Assembly (NCBI GenBank): GCA_964574985.1
Contig: CAZNPH010000010.1
Location: 55,679-119,678, forward strand
Direction of reading: 5' to 3'
From: CAZNPH01 sp964574985
GTDB lineage: Bacteria; Bacteroidota; Bacteroidia; Bacteroidales; SM23-62
Length of the DNA: 64,000 nt
The notes beneath the pieces were generated by a model. It searched no databases, had not been told where the DNA came from, and saw nothing but the letters and a program-made list of their open reading frames with translations. Shown here piece after piece: positions 41,359 to 51,179 of this stretch. How positions within the stretch are numbered: the stretch's first letter is position 1; each line of letters starts with the position of its first letter. The position numbers were made by a program, and so were the translations under genes.

Positions 41359-42777
41359 ATGAAACTCAGGGGAAAATGGATGATTCCATCACTTATCCCG
41401 GTTCTTGCCGGGGGATCTTCTTTCATTGATACACCCATGGAAGAAGCCAAAACACAACCCAATGTCCTGTTCATTGCCATTGATGACCTGAACGACTGGA
41501 CAGGTAACCTGGGCGGCCATCCAAACGCGCTCACCCCCAACCTGGATGCTTTGGGGGAACGGGGTATGGTCTTTACCCGTACCTATTGTCCGGCACCCCT
41601 ATGTAATGCCTCCCGGGCGGCTTTGCTGACCGGAATCCGGCCATCCACCTCGGGCGTTTATACCAACCGTCAGGACTGGCGGGAGAGTCCGGCCCTGAAA
41701 AATGCCACCACCCTTCCTGCCTATTATATGGAGCAAGGCTATCTGACCCTGGGAAGCGGAAAGATCTACCATGGAAATTTCCCGGACACTTCGGCCTGGC
41801 ATACATACTGGCCTTCAAAAACACAAACCCAGCCTCATGACCCCATGCCCGAAAACCGGCCCCTGAGCGGTATCCCGGGAACCGGATTTTTTGACTGGGG
41901 ACCGGTGCATGTACCCAAAGAAGAGATGGGAGACTGGCAGGTGGCCGAATGGGTGTCCGAACAGCTTGAAAAGGAATATGACAGGTCTTTCTTCCTGGCC
42001 TGCGGATTTTTCAGGCCCCATCTGCCCTGGTATGTGCCGGAGGAATATTTCGACCGGTTCCCCCTGGAAGAGATTGCCCTGCCGGAGGTCAAAGAAAACG
42101 ACCTGGCGGATATCCCTGAGCCCGGCAGGGATATGGCGCGGCGGATCGACCACCGGAATGTCACCAGGTATGACCAGTGGAAAAAAGCCGTTCAGGGATA
42201 CCTGGCCAGCATAAGTTTTGCCGATGACTGTCTGGGCAGGGTGATCAGGGCATTGGATGAAAGCCGGTATGCGGAGAACACCATCATTGTATTGTGGTCG
42301 GACCATGGCTGGCACCTGGGTGAGAAAGAGCACTGGCGGAAATTCGCCCTCTGGGAGGAAGCCAACCGTTGTGTGTTCATGGTGATCGCTCCCGGCGTAA
42401 CCACGCCGGGAACCCGCTGTGACGAACCGGTAAATCTCCTGGATATTTATCCCACGATCAATGAGCTGTGCGGATTGCCAACGGCGGACAAACTGGAAGG
42501 AGTGAGCCTTGTGCCCCTGCTGAGGGATCCGGGAAACATCAAGGAACGCCCTTCTTTGAGCACCTTCGGCAGGAACAACCATACACTCAGGACGGAAAGA
42601 TGGAGGTACATCCGCTATGCGGATGGGTCCGAAGAATTGTACAACCACATCCGGGATGAATATGAATGGAATAACCTGGCCGGGGAGGATGCATATGAGG
42701 GGGTGATGAAAAAACTGTCGGAATGGCTCCCCGAAACAAATGTTGAAGGCATACCCGTATCAGAACAATTCCGTTAA
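41359..42777 (+). CDS. Sulfatase, family S1 (iduronate-2-sulfatase-like)
   Basis: A 472-residue arylsulfatase-fold enzyme that removes sulfate esters from glycans. The formylglycine site is seen as C82-N-A-S-R86 (LCNASRAALLTG). The calcium ligands are D42 and D43 (AIDDLND) and the pair in WSDHGWHLGEK. PNVLFIAIDDLNDW is the usual opening of S1_7-like members. The leader is hydrophobic but lacks an obvious cleavage site; periplasmic export is likely. It needs an anaerobic or FGE-type maturase encoded elsewhere. It stands next to a giant surface beta-helix protein, in line with use of sulfated polysaccharide, though no SusCD pair is present. Confidence 0.88.
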   Translation: MKLRGKWMIPSLIPVLAGGSSFIDTPMEEAKTQPNVLFIAIDDLNDWTGNLGGHPNALTPNLDALGERGMVFTRTYCPAPLCNASRAALLTGIRPSTSGVYTNRQDWRESPALKNATTLPAYYMEQGYLTLGSGKIYHGNFPDTSAWHTYWPSKTQTQPHDPMPENRPLSGIPGTGFFDWGPVHVPKEEMGDWQVAEWVSEQLEKEYDRSFFLACGFFRPHLPWYVPEEYFDRFPLEEIALPEVKENDLADIPEPGRDMARRIDHRNVTRYDQWKKAVQGYLASISFADDCLGRVIRALDESRYAENTIIVLWSDHGWHLGEKEHWRKFALWEEANRCVFMVIAPGVTTPGTRCDEPVNLLDIYPTINELCGLPTADKLEGVSLVPLLRDPGNIKERPSLSTFGRNNHTLRTERWRYIRYADGSEELYNHIRDEYEWNNLAGEDAYEGVMKKLSEWLPETNVEGIPVSEQFR

Positions 42778-43019
42778 TCGCAGTTCATCTAACAATTTGA
42801 AACAACCGGTCAACATGCATTTTGCATAGGGTATAAAAGGCAGCCGGTCAGTTCATTTTTTTGAGAGACAGGGCAGTTACAAAACAGTTTGATTCCCCTG
42901 TTTTTTTTCTATTTTTAATTCTTGCAAATCGCCCCGTATTTCCGGCCATTTTTTCGCCATGCAGGCAACAGCCATCTGTCATGGACGGACTTTGTTTTTT
43001 TATTAAATCTTTCAAAAAC

Positions 43020-45596
43020 ATGAAAGGATCTACTCCAGGTTTATTATTTTTTCATAGCCGGACAGTTGTTTATACTGCAGTCCTTACGCTGTTTTTTTAT
43101 TCAGCGGCTTTATATTCCCAGGACATCATTTACGTGAAACATGATGCCGGGGGCGCCGGCAACGGCACCTTGTGGACGGATGCCTATACCGATCTGCAGG
43201 ACGCCCTGGATGCAGCCATTCCCTGGGATACCATCTGGGTGGCCGGGGGGACCTATTACCCCACCACCGGCACCGACCAGTCCGTGTCCTTTGAGCTGCC
43301 CGACAGCGTTGCCGTATACGGGGGTTTTGCCGGCACGGAAAGCAGTCTGGATGAGCGCAACTACAGCACGAACACCACCATCCTGAGCGGGGACATCGGC
43401 ACCATCTCCACCATCACCGACAATACCCGGCATGTAGTCAGGGGGGCCGACCACGGACGCCTGGACGGATTCACGGTTACGCTGGGATACGGGGATGACG
43501 ACATTGACAAGGGCGGGGGACTGCTCAATGACTCGGTTTCCTATATGAAAGTATATAATTGTATTTTTACCGGCAGCAAGGCTCCCCAGGGAGGCGGCGT
43601 GTGCAACAATTATTGCGGGGATTCTGTAGTATTCTACGGTTGCACATTCAGTGAAAACATTGCCACCAACGGGGGCGGCATGGCAAATTTCGACTGCCGG
43701 GTATTTGTCACCAATTGTACATTCAGTGACAATTCCCTGGTTTCCACATGGGGAACCAGCCATTACGGAGGAGGTTTATACAATTGGGCACCCGGTGCAA
43801 CTTCCCTGATAACAAACTGTACCTTTTACGGGAATTCTGCAAAAGAAGGGGGAGCCATACACAACCGTTCGGTTACTTCCACGGCCGTCAATTGCATCCT
43901 GTGGGGGAATCATGCATCCGTTTCCGGGGACGATATTGCCGGCAGCATGGCCGGCGGTTGCAATATATCCTACAGCTGTATCGAGCAGGACGGCTATGCC
44001 GGGGAGGAGGGGAACATCAGCGAGGATCCCCTTTTCAATGACGCGGACAACGGTGATTTCCGTCTCAATGGCGCCTCTCCCTGCATCGATGCGGGTGATC
44101 CGTTCTCTCCCAGGGACAGCGACGGCACCCGTGCAGACATGGGGGCCCCGCACGGCGTTTACCAGCATTCGCTGGATGCGGCCATTTATGAGATCGTGGA
44201 ACCCGAAAGCCCCTTCCAGTACGGGAACAATGATGTGAAGGTCACCTTCAAAAACCACGGGTCCACCACCCTGAGCTCCCTGGACATTGACTGGGAAGTG
44301 GACGAAAACGGGCAGGCCACATACAACTGGAGCGGTTCTCTGGCATCCGGGGATATCAGCGATACGCTCACCCTGGGATCCTGCTACTTCGGTTTCGGTG
44401 AACATACCGTTGTTGCCCGGACCTCTTCGCCCAATGCATCCACGGACAATTACCAGGACAATGACACCACAGAGGTGCTTGTCAACGGATGCGAACCTCT
44501 GACCGGGACCTGCACCATTGGCAGCGGGGGTGATTATTCATCATTTTCTGACGCGGTCAGTGCCCTGACCGCCAACTGCGGGATCAGCGGACCGGTCACT
44601 TTCCTGGTGAAGGACGGCACCTACAGTGAGCGGATCAGCATTCCGGAGATCCCCGGGGCATCCCGGGAGGATACCATTGTGTTCAGGTCGGAGAGCGGGG
44701 ATACGTCGAAGGTGACCCTTACGTACAATTCAGGTGCCTCGCCGATCTATACGGTAAAGCTGGACGGGGCGGATTACATTACCTTCATGGACATGACCCT
44801 GGTTGCGGAGAGTGCGAGTTACGGCAGGGTGGTGGAGATATCCGGGGATGCCCGCAACAACCGTTTCACCGGAAACCAGTTCATCGGGGAGTATACCACC
44901 GGTGAGAGCGAGAACATGGCCCTGGTCTATTCGCCGGGAAATTATATGGATGTGAAGAATGTTTTTGAAGGGAACCTTTTCAAAAACGGGTCCTGCGGCA
45001 TATACTGGAAGGGTGACGGCAATGACCGGGATTCGGTATCGGTGGAGGTCATAGGAAACCGTTTTGAGGATCAGGCGGAGGCGGCCATGTACCTGCATTA
45101 CATCAACACCCCGGTGGTCAGCGGCAACATCATCAGGGCCAGGCCGGTCACCACCACAGGCTATGATTACGGCATCCGCATGAATGAGGTAAACGGACTG
45201 GCCGGTTTTGAGGGCCTGGTCAGTAACAATTTCATATTCCAGGAAATAAAAGCTTCCAACAATTATTATAAAGGCATACACATTACCAATGCCCGTTATA
45301 TCGACATTGACCACAACAGTGTTCATATTTTTTCGGATTCGGATGAATATTACAATCTCTATCCCTATGTGTTGTATATAGGCGGGGTTAGTGACATCCG
45401 GATCAGGAACAACATTTTGGTCAACAGGGTGCGGGATGCCGTGATCGTGTTCCCGACAGACGATGCGGAATTCGAAAGCGATTACAACAATCTGTACGCA
45501 TGTGATTACAACGGCACCGAACTTTTTGACCTGGCAGACTTCCACCGGGCAGGATGCACATTCCATCAGTTTGGACCCCAGGTTCGTGGCTTATGA
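43020..45596 (+). CDS. Giant surface beta-helix protein, N-terminal part (before frameshift)
   Basis: The first 858 residues of a protein that runs on in another frame to about 50.3 kb. The ATG at 43020 gives a signal peptide ending LYSQD. Residues about 25-390 are a right-handed beta-helix of the choice-of-anchor-Q type (GTLWTDAYTDLQDAL, VAVYGGFAGTE, repeated NCTF and GGG turns). A CARDB-like domain follows (VKVTFKNHGSTTLSSLDIDW). The first of four homologous modules starts at about 44499 (LTGTCTIGSGGDYSSF). After ELF, near the T5 run at 45523-45527, the reading becomes unlike the other modules, while the next frame continues WQTSTGQDAHS, the expected repeat ending. Loss of one T would restore a single frame. 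Likely surface adhesin or polysaccharide-binding protein. Confidence 0.75.
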   Translation: MKGSTPGLLFFHSRTVVYTAVLTLFFYSAALYSQDIIYVKHDAGGAGNGTLWTDAYTDLQDALDAAIPWDTIWVAGGTYYPTTGTDQSVSFELPDSVAVYGGFAGTESSLDERNYSTNTTILSGDIGTISTITDNTRHVVRGADHGRLDGFTVTLGYGDDDIDKGGGLLNDSVSYMKVYNCIFTGSKAPQGGGVCNNYCGDSVVFYGCTFSENIATNGGGMANFDCRVFVTNCTFSDNSLVSTWGTSHYGGGLYNWAPGATSLITNCTFYGNSAKEGGAIHNRSVTSTAVNCILWGNHASVSGDDIAGSMAGGCNISYSCIEQDGYAGEEGNISEDPLFNDADNGDFRLNGASPCIDAGDPFSPRDSDGTRADMGAPHGVYQHSLDAAIYEIVEPESPFQYGNNDVKVTFKNHGSTTLSSLDIDWEVDENGQATYNWSGSLASGDISDTLTLGSCYFGFGEHTVVARTSSPNASTDNYQDNDTTEVLVNGCEPLTGTCTIGSGGDYSSFSDAVSALTANCGISGPVTFLVKDGTYSERISIPEIPGASREDTIVFRSESGDTSKVTLTYNSGASPIYTVKLDGADYITFMDMTLVAESASYGRVVEISGDARNNRFTGNQFIGEYTTGESENMALVYSPGNYMDVKNVFEGNLFKNGSCGIYWKGDGNDRDSVSVEVIGNRFEDQAEAAMYLHYINTPVVSGNIIRARPVTTTGYDYGIRMNEVNGLAGFEGLVSNNFIFQEIKASNNYYKGIHITNARYIDIDHNSVHIFSDSDEYYNLYPYVLYIGGVSDIRIRNNILVNRVRDAVIVFPTDDAEFESDYNNLYACDYNGTELFDLADFHRAGCTFHQFGPQVRGL

Positions 45597-48500
45597 TGAC
45601 CTTCATGCCTCCCATCCTTTCCTGAATGGTGCCGGCACGCCGGTTGATGATGTGACCACCGACATTGACGGTGAGGCCAGGGATCCGGCAAACCCGGACA
45701 TCGGGGCGGATGAATTCGAAGGTTGTCCGCCCGTGGCGGGAACCTACACCATCGATCCCGCGGGAGGGAATTATGACAGTTTCACCGAAGCCGTGGATAG
45801 CATGTACCATTGCTCGCTGGCCGGACCGGTCATTTTCGATGTGGCCGGCGGGATCTACAACGAGCAGATCCATCTGTATGATATTCCCGGCAGTTCGCAG
45901 GCAAACAGCATCACTTTCCGGTCGGCTTCCGGGGACAGTACGGCAGTGACCCTGACCTTCGATGCCGACAGTTCGGGGAACAATTACACGGTGAAACTGG
46001 AGGGCATGCAGTCGGTCACCTTCCGGGACATGACCCTTTCGGCCACCGATCCCGTGTACGGCCGGGTGGTGGCCCTGAACAGTGTGCCTTCGGGCAACCG
46101 GTTTTTGAACAACCGGATCATTGGAGTACCTGGTTCATCGGAGCTCATCTGGTCGGATGCCACTGCTGACAGCAACCATGTGTATTCAAACAATGTATTT
46201 TCCGGCGGGGAATACGGACTCTGCCTGAACGGACCCAATTTGCAATCTGAAGCACCGCCCGGAACGCAGATCTGCGGAAATCATTTCAATGGGCAGGCGG
46301 AAGCTGCTATATACCTGGATCGCCACAAACAGCCCCTGGTGGAATCCAACCTGATCGAATCGGATTCGACCAGTACGGGGATTTCCCTGTATTATCCCTA
46401 TGACTTTTATACGGTCCGCAAAAACCGGATCCACCTGGGAAACGGGGGCAACGGCATTGAGAACTCATCCGGGGTTTACAGCGACACCAGTCTGATCACC
46501 AACAACCACATATTCATTTATGACACCCTGACCCTGGAATCAAACGGAATATACACCATCTCAGATCTCCCGCTGAAAATTCTGCACAATTCCGTTCATA
46601 TTTCCGGAAAAAACACATCAAGCAAAGCATTGCATAATTATTATATGGGTAATCCGTATATTGAGCTGTACAACAACATCCTGTCCAACCGGGCATTCGG
46701 TTTGGCAATTTCCAGTAACGACATCGATGAAAGTGATTACAACGATCTGTTCACCAACGGAAAATATCTGGCCAACTATGAAAATACCCTGGAAGAATGG
46801 CAGTCTGCCTACAACCTGGACACCAATTCGGTCTCGGTGCTCCCGTATTTTTATCCGGACACCGCGTATCTGTGCTTCAATTCCTTGCTGAACAATGCCG
46901 GCATTCCGCTGGCTGAGGTTGCCGATGACATCGAGGGGGAAATCCGTGATGTGTCCACCCCGGACATCGGGGCCGATGAATTTGACCTGGCGGGGACACC
47001 GCTCAGCGGCAGCTATACCATTGGTGCCGGCGGTGATTATACGGATTTTTCCGGGGCGGCTGCAGACCTTGCCGGCCGGGGTGTCAGCGGACCGGTCACC
47101 TTTGATGTGAAGGCGGGCACTTACCATGAACAGGTATTCCTGCCCGAGATAGCCGGTGCCAGCGAAACCAACACCGTCACCATCCGTTCGGAGACCGGTG
47201 ATTCCTCGGATGTTCTGCTCACCTTTGATCCGCTTGGAGAGGACAGCCGGCTCAGAAGCGTGTTGATGCTGGACGGGACCGATCACCTGATCCTGGATCA
47301 TTTGTCCGTCAGTTCGGGAGAGAACTTCGGATGGCCTTTGTATCTTGCAGGTGGCGCCACCAATAATACCATCCGGAACAACCGGTTTTTCTATGAGAAG
47401 ACCGCTTCAAAAATAATTAATAACCTGGCCCTGGTCTATTCCAACGGGAGTCTGGACAGCAACAATGTATTCACCGCCAACCGGCTGGAGAATGCCCCGA
47501 TGGGGATCAGCCTTGGTACAGGGTCGGTTCAGGATTCCATTACCGGGACAAAGATTACAGGCAATGTATTCAGGGACATGCTCTATGGCGGGATCTACCT
47601 TGCCTGCCATGACAATTTCGAGATCGGCGGGAATGACATCCAGGTCATGGAAGGATACTACAATCACGGGGTCATTCAGACAAACAACTCAAGGGGAACG
47701 GTCTATAACAATTTTGTACGCCTGGAGAGCGCCGGCCAGGGCCGCGGGATTTACATGAGCGGTTCGGATTACGGCGTTTACCACAACACGGTAAAGATCA
47801 GCGGATCGGGCACAGACAATGAATCCCTGTACCTGGATGCCGCGGGGAGCATTTGCAAGAACAATGTGCTGGTCAACGTGGCCGGTGGTGAAGCGGCTTA
47901 TTATGATACCACCGGGCTGGTTTCCGATTACAATCTTTATTACGGGACAGGAAACACGAAGATCTATGGCACCGGCAGCATCCTGGCCAACGACCTGGAA
48001 GAATGGCAGACGGGATCCGGGGGCCGGGATATGCACTCGGTTTACAGGCTTCCTGAATTTGTCTCGGACAGCAATCTGCATATGGAGGATCCCTGGATCG
48101 CCAATACCGGTACACCTGTGGCTTCCGTTTCAAAGGACATCGACGGGGAGGTGCGTGATCTGCAGCACCCGGATCTGGGAGCAGACGAATATGATGTTCC
48201 TGTTCCCCTGAGCGGAACCTACACCATCGGTCCGGTGTCCGCTGATTTTGAGAGTTTCGGTGAGGCGCTGGACTCTCTGGTTGCCGTGGGCTACATGGGT
48301 AACGTTTTTTTTGATGTGGAGGACGGCACCTACAACGAACAAATGGTGATCCCCTGTCTGAGCAGCATGGAGGAGGATGATCCGGTGACATTCCGGTCGG
48401 CTTCGGGTGACAGCACGGCGGTAGTTCTGCAGTACGATTCCCCGGCCGATTCGAACTATGTGGTGAAGCTGGACAGTGCCGACCACATTGTCTTTGCGCA

Positions 48501-50118
48501 GATGACGCTCAGGGCACGTGACAGTCTGTATACGCGTGTGGTTGAGTTTGCCGGCGGCGCGTCATACAATCAGCTCACGGGCAACGTGCTGGTGGGCGGG
48601 GGCCAGGACAATGCGGTTGTCTGCTCGATTGGTGACAATGACCACCACAACACGGTCAGCCGCAACCGGATCCTTTACGGAAAAGTGGGTGTGCAGATGA
48701 AAGGCATCTCGGAATCGGACCGCGAACAGGGCACCGTGATCCACGGGAATGTTTTCCGTGACCAGGTGAGCACGGCGGTCTACCTGGAGTATCAGGAGGC
48801 TCCCCGGGTGACGGCCAATGACATCATTTACCGGGGATTGAAGGAGGATGAATGGGCAGGCATCGGGGTTAAGAATTCCCCCGGCGGTGATTACGGATTG
48901 CTGGCCAACAACATGATCCGTATCCGGACCAGTGCCATTGTGTACGGGATTGGACTGGACAATGCATCCCGGTTCAGGATATACAACAACAGTGTATTGA
49001 TCCAGGGGGATGCCACCAGCAGCCGTGCCATTGATCATGCCAGCGGCAGTGACCTTGTTTTGCGCAACAACATTTTGAGCAACACGGCAGGCGGACCGGC
49101 CCTGGTAACCAGGAACACGGCGGGTCTGAGCAGCGATTACAACAATCTGCATACCGACGGGAACCGTTTCATCAATGTAAATTCCACCATCTGGGTTGAC
49201 AGTCTGGATGTCTGGCAATCGGATTACAATCAGGACCTGCATTCATTGTCGGTTGCCCCGGGTTTTCTTGCGGACACCAATCTGCACACGGGTAGTCCGT
49301 TCATGAACGGCACGGGGATCAGCCTGGCGGAGGTTTCCGTTGATTTTGACGGTGATCCCCGTGACGGGACCCATCCCGACATGGGGGCCGATGAGTTTGA
49401 GACGGTTTATTACACCGTCGGGGAGGATACCACCCTGTGCAATGATGCGCAGATTGTTCTGGATGCCGGAGAAGGTTTTGATTCCTATGCATGGAACACG
49501 GGGGAGAACACCCGCAGGGTCACCGTGGATTCTTCGCTGGCCTGGATGGATTACATCAGGGTTACGGTGACCTTCAGCGGAAACCTGTATGCCGATTCGT
49601 TGGATGTTGACTTCACCGGTCCGGTGGTGCGTTTGCGGTCCGACACGGCATTTTGTCAGGGTGGGTCGGTCCGGCTGGATGCCGGAGAAGGGGCTTACAG
49701 CTACCTGTGGTCTGACATGAGCACGGGCCGGACCCTGACGGTGACCGGTGGCGGAGAGTACAAGGTAACGGTGACCGATTCGCTGGGATGCACTGATTCG
49801 GATTCGGTCACGGTGACCGTTCATCCGCTTCCGGATGTGACCCTGACCCAGGATATGGACACCCTGGAGGCGGGGAGTCTGACCGCCATCGCGTATGACT
49901 GGTATGATATGACCGGTGTGATTGACTCGGTTTCGGGTGACCGCTATGCCCCGGGTGTTTCCGGTGACTTTTACGTGGTGGTGACCGATGCCGACGGTTG
50001 TATGAACACTTCCGACACGCTTGGTTTTGTGTACAGCGGACTTCCGCCTGTCCCGAACGATCAGCATGTGCGGGTCTACCCGAATCCCACCAGGGGGGGA
50101 TTTGCCATGTGGGTTTGA
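45463..50118 (+). CDS. Giant surface beta-helix protein, main part (after first frameshift)
   Basis: An open frame of 1551 codons. Only the part from about 45529 continues the upstream protein; earlier codons are an overlap artefact. It carries modules 2-4 of about 400 residues each, starting near 45733 (VAGTYTID), 47002 (LSGSYTIG) and 48208 (LSGTYTIG). Each holds a parallel beta-helix rich in NNRF/NNIL/YNN turns and ends in DIDGExRDxxxPDxGADE. Then come two Ig/PKD-like domains rich in D and S (TLCNDAQIVLDAGEG; AFCQGGSVRLDAGEG). The frame ends at 50118, only a few residues into a type A T9SS sorting domain (VRVYPNPTRGG). The remainder of that domain lies in the -1 frame. Export by T9SS and surface attachment are inferred from that domain. 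Confidence 0.78.
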   Translation: MRNSKAITTICTHVITTAPNFLTWQTSTGQDAHSISLDPRFVAYDDLHASHPFLNGAGTPVDDVTTDIDGEARDPANPDIGADEFEGCPPVAGTYTIDPAGGNYDSFTEAVDSMYHCSLAGPVIFDVAGGIYNEQIHLYDIPGSSQANSITFRSASGDSTAVTLTFDADSSGNNYTVKLEGMQSVTFRDMTLSATDPVYGRVVALNSVPSGNRFLNNRIIGVPGSSELIWSDATADSNHVYSNNVFSGGEYGLCLNGPNLQSEAPPGTQICGNHFNGQAEAAIYLDRHKQPLVESNLIESDSTSTGISLYYPYDFYTVRKNRIHLGNGGNGIENSSGVYSDTSLITNNHIFIYDTLTLESNGIYTISDLPLKILHNSVHISGKNTSSKALHNYYMGNPYIELYNNILSNRAFGLAISSNDIDESDYNDLFTNGKYLANYENTLEEWQSAYNLDTNSVSVLPYFYPDTAYLCFNSLLNNAGIPLAEVADDIEGEIRDVSTPDIGADEFDLAGTPLSGSYTIGAGGDYTDFSGAAADLAGRGVSGPVTFDVKAGTYHEQVFLPEIAGASETNTVTIRSETGDSSDVLLTFDPLGEDSRLRSVLMLDGTDHLILDHLSVSSGENFGWPLYLAGGATNNTIRNNRFFYEKTASKIINNLALVYSNGSLDSNNVFTANRLENAPMGISLGTGSVQDSITGTKITGNVFRDMLYGGIYLACHDNFEIGGNDIQVMEGYYNHGVIQTNNSRGTVYNNFVRLESAGQGRGIYMSGSDYGVYHNTVKISGSGTDNESLYLDAAGSICKNNVLVNVAGGEAAYYDTTGLVSDYNLYYGTGNTKIYGTGSILANDLEEWQTGSGGRDMHSVYRLPEFVSDSNLHMEDPWIANTGTPVASVSKDIDGEVRDLQHPDLGADEYDVPVPLSGTYTIGPVSADFESFGEALDSLVAVGYMGNVFFDVEDGTYNEQMVIPCLSSMEEDDPVTFRSASGDSTAVVLQYDSPADSNYVVKLDSADHIVFAQMTLRARDSLYTRVVEFAGGASYNQLTGNVLVGGGQDNAVVCSIGDNDHHNTVSRNRILYGKVGVQMKGISESDREQGTVIHGNVFRDQVSTAVYLEYQEAPRVTANDIIYRGLKEDEWAGIGVKNSPGGDYGLLANNMIRIRTSAIVYGIGLDNASRFRIYNNSVLIQGDATSSRAIDHASGSDLVLRNNILSNTAGGPALVTRNTAGLSSDYNNLHTDGNRFINVNSTIWVDSLDVWQSDYNQDLHSLSVAPGFLADTNLHTGSPFMNGTGISLAEVSVDFDGDPRDGTHPDMGADEFETVYYTVGEDTTLCNDAQIVLDAGEGFDSYAWNTGENTRRVTVDSSLAWMDYIRVTVTFSGNLYADSLDVDFTGPVVRLRSDTAFCQGGSVRLDAGEGAYSYLWSDMSTGRTLTVTGGGEYKVTVTDSLGCTDSDSVTVTVHPLPDVTLTQDMDTLEAGSLTAIAYDWYDMTGVIDSVSGDRYAPGVSGDFYVVVTDADGCMNTSDTLGFVYSGLPPVPNDQHVRVYPNPTRGGFAMWV
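50093..50099 (+). other. G7 tract at the frameshift in the sorting domain
   Basis: Codons read AGG GGG GGA at the NPTRGG motif. The heptamer G GGG GGA is a textbook -1 slip site, and one additional G would also restore the frame. The same G7 in the same context is at 39400-39406 in the remnant. Confidence 0.7.
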
Positions 50119-50315
50119 GCGGTCACGGGGCCACGCCTTTGCGGCTCAGTGTGTTTAACCTGCTGGGGTCCAGGGTCAGGGAGATGGAGATCCGGGATGC
50201 GGGACAACGCGGGGAAGTGGAGATCGACTTGTCGGGCCTGCCGGACGGCATTTATCTGATCCGCCTGCGGGTGAACGGACAGATCAGAACCGGACGGATC
50301 ATTAAAGAACAATAA
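50093..50315 (+). pseudogene. Out-of-frame C-terminal T9SS sorting domain
   Basis: Read one base back from the main frame, this segment encodes LRLSVFNLLGSRVREMEIR...IDLSGLPDGIYLIRLRV...GRIIKEQ and a TAA at 50313-50315. That is the missing 65 residues of a type A C-terminal domain for type IX secretion (NLLG, LPDGIYLI and GRIIK are its landmarks). It is fused to the preceding protein only if the ribosome or RNA polymerase slips at the G7 tract, or if the tract really holds eight G. Without it the giant protein would be retained in the periplasm. Confidence 0.75.
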
Positions 50316-50322
50316 AAACAGT

Positions 50323-50874
50323 ATGTCTGCAGCAGAATGGATTGCCATATCAGGCGGGGTAGCAGCGATTCTGAGTTTCTGGGAGGGATTGCGCCGCTAT
50401 TCAGCCGCCCAGAAATGGAAACGGATGGAATTCCTGAGCCGGCAACTGGATGATTTCGGTTCCTGTTTTGAGGTGCAAAATGTCCAGAGGATGCTTGACT
50501 GGCGGAAGATCCGGGTCAGACTGGCCCCGGAATCAATGCAGGTGGAGATCACCCGGGAAGACCTTGTGAATACTTTCAAAAAACTTCTGGACAGTGAATC
50601 CCCGTCATTGGTGATGAACCACAAGGAAAAGGACATTGTGGGCAACTTCGACCGGTATTTCGACTGGCTGGCACGGTTCGAACAGTTTATCATCAGCGGA
50701 ATGTTCCGGCAGAAAGAGGTCGAACCTTTCATTGCTTACTGGATCAGACTGTTCGATCCTTCCGGTCCGAACAGGATCCCGGAAGACCTGCGGATTCATA
50801 TTTTCCGGTACCTGGAGAAATACGGTTTTGATGATGTGTTCCGGCTGTTCGGACGTTTCGGGATCAACCGGTAA
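50323..50874 (+). CDS. Small membrane-anchored protein of unknown function
   Basis: A 183-residue protein. An N-terminal hydrophobic segment (about 4-20, EWIAISGGVAAILSFWEG) could anchor it in the inner membrane; the rest is soluble and charged, with many aromatic residues (DRYFDWLARFEQFI, YWIRLFDP). The layout resembles small DUF4760-like membrane proteins, but I cannot name a family. It starts 8 bases after the surface-protein sorting domain, so it may share its transcript. No catalytic motif is seen. Confidence 0.6.
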   Translation: MSAAEWIAISGGVAAILSFWEGLRRYSAAQKWKRMEFLSRQLDDFGSCFEVQNVQRMLDWRKIRVRLAPESMQVEITREDLVNTFKKLLDSESPSLVMNHKEKDIVGNFDRYFDWLARFEQFIISGMFRQKEVEPFIAYWIRLFDPSGPNRIPEDLRIHIFRYLEKYGFDDVFRLFGRFGINR

Positions 50875-50975
50875 CTGTTCATATGGAAGAAAAACCCTGA
50901 ACGATCCGGTTTTCACCGCATGTCCGGCAACCATACTCCGTACACATCAACACTGCCGGTTCTGTCTGGACAAGG

Positions 50976-51083
50976 ATGCTTATTCAGAAGCCGGCGGATT
51001 TTGTGGTGTTTGATAAAAATTCCCTTGAAATCCGACAGGTGATCAAAAGCGGAAAGGTCATTGAACCCTGCAAAACCAGATAA
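50976..51083 (+). pseudogene. Amidohydrolase C-terminal scrap
   Basis: 35 codons reading MLIQKPADFVVFDKNSLEI, then RQVIKSGKVIEP. The pattern ADxVVFD...VIxxGKVI is the C-terminal strand region of amidohydrolases (NagA, IadA, dihydroorotase-like). No N-terminal part is present in the 100 bases upstream. The surrounding 305-base gap (50875-51179) shows nothing else except the tRNA promoter. Confidence 0.4.
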
Positions 51084-51140
51084 ACAACCAATGGGAGTCC
51101 GCGAAATCCATAAAAGGGCAATAACCGGAAAAAATGCCGT

Positions 51141-51171
51141 TTTGAATCTTGTGGAGCTTTGTTTAAATTTG
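51141..51171 (+). promoter_or_regulatory. Promoter of tRNA-Gln
   Basis: TTTG at 51141-51144, 19 bases, then TAAATTTG at 51164-51171: a near-perfect Bacteroidota promoter, placing the start of transcription just before the tRNA at 51180. Confidence 0.6.
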
Positions 51172-51179
51172 CAAGCCCT

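Noticed and set aside
42861..43019. An upstream extension of the giant surface protein
   Set aside because: Only the ATG at 43020 yields a clean signal peptide. The extension would place a hydrophobic low-complexity stretch before it.
44499..49400. The four module repeats as a CRISPR or simple tandem DNA repeat
   Set aside because: The modules are about 1.2 kb, diverged in DNA and conserved in protein pattern, so they are protein-domain repeats.
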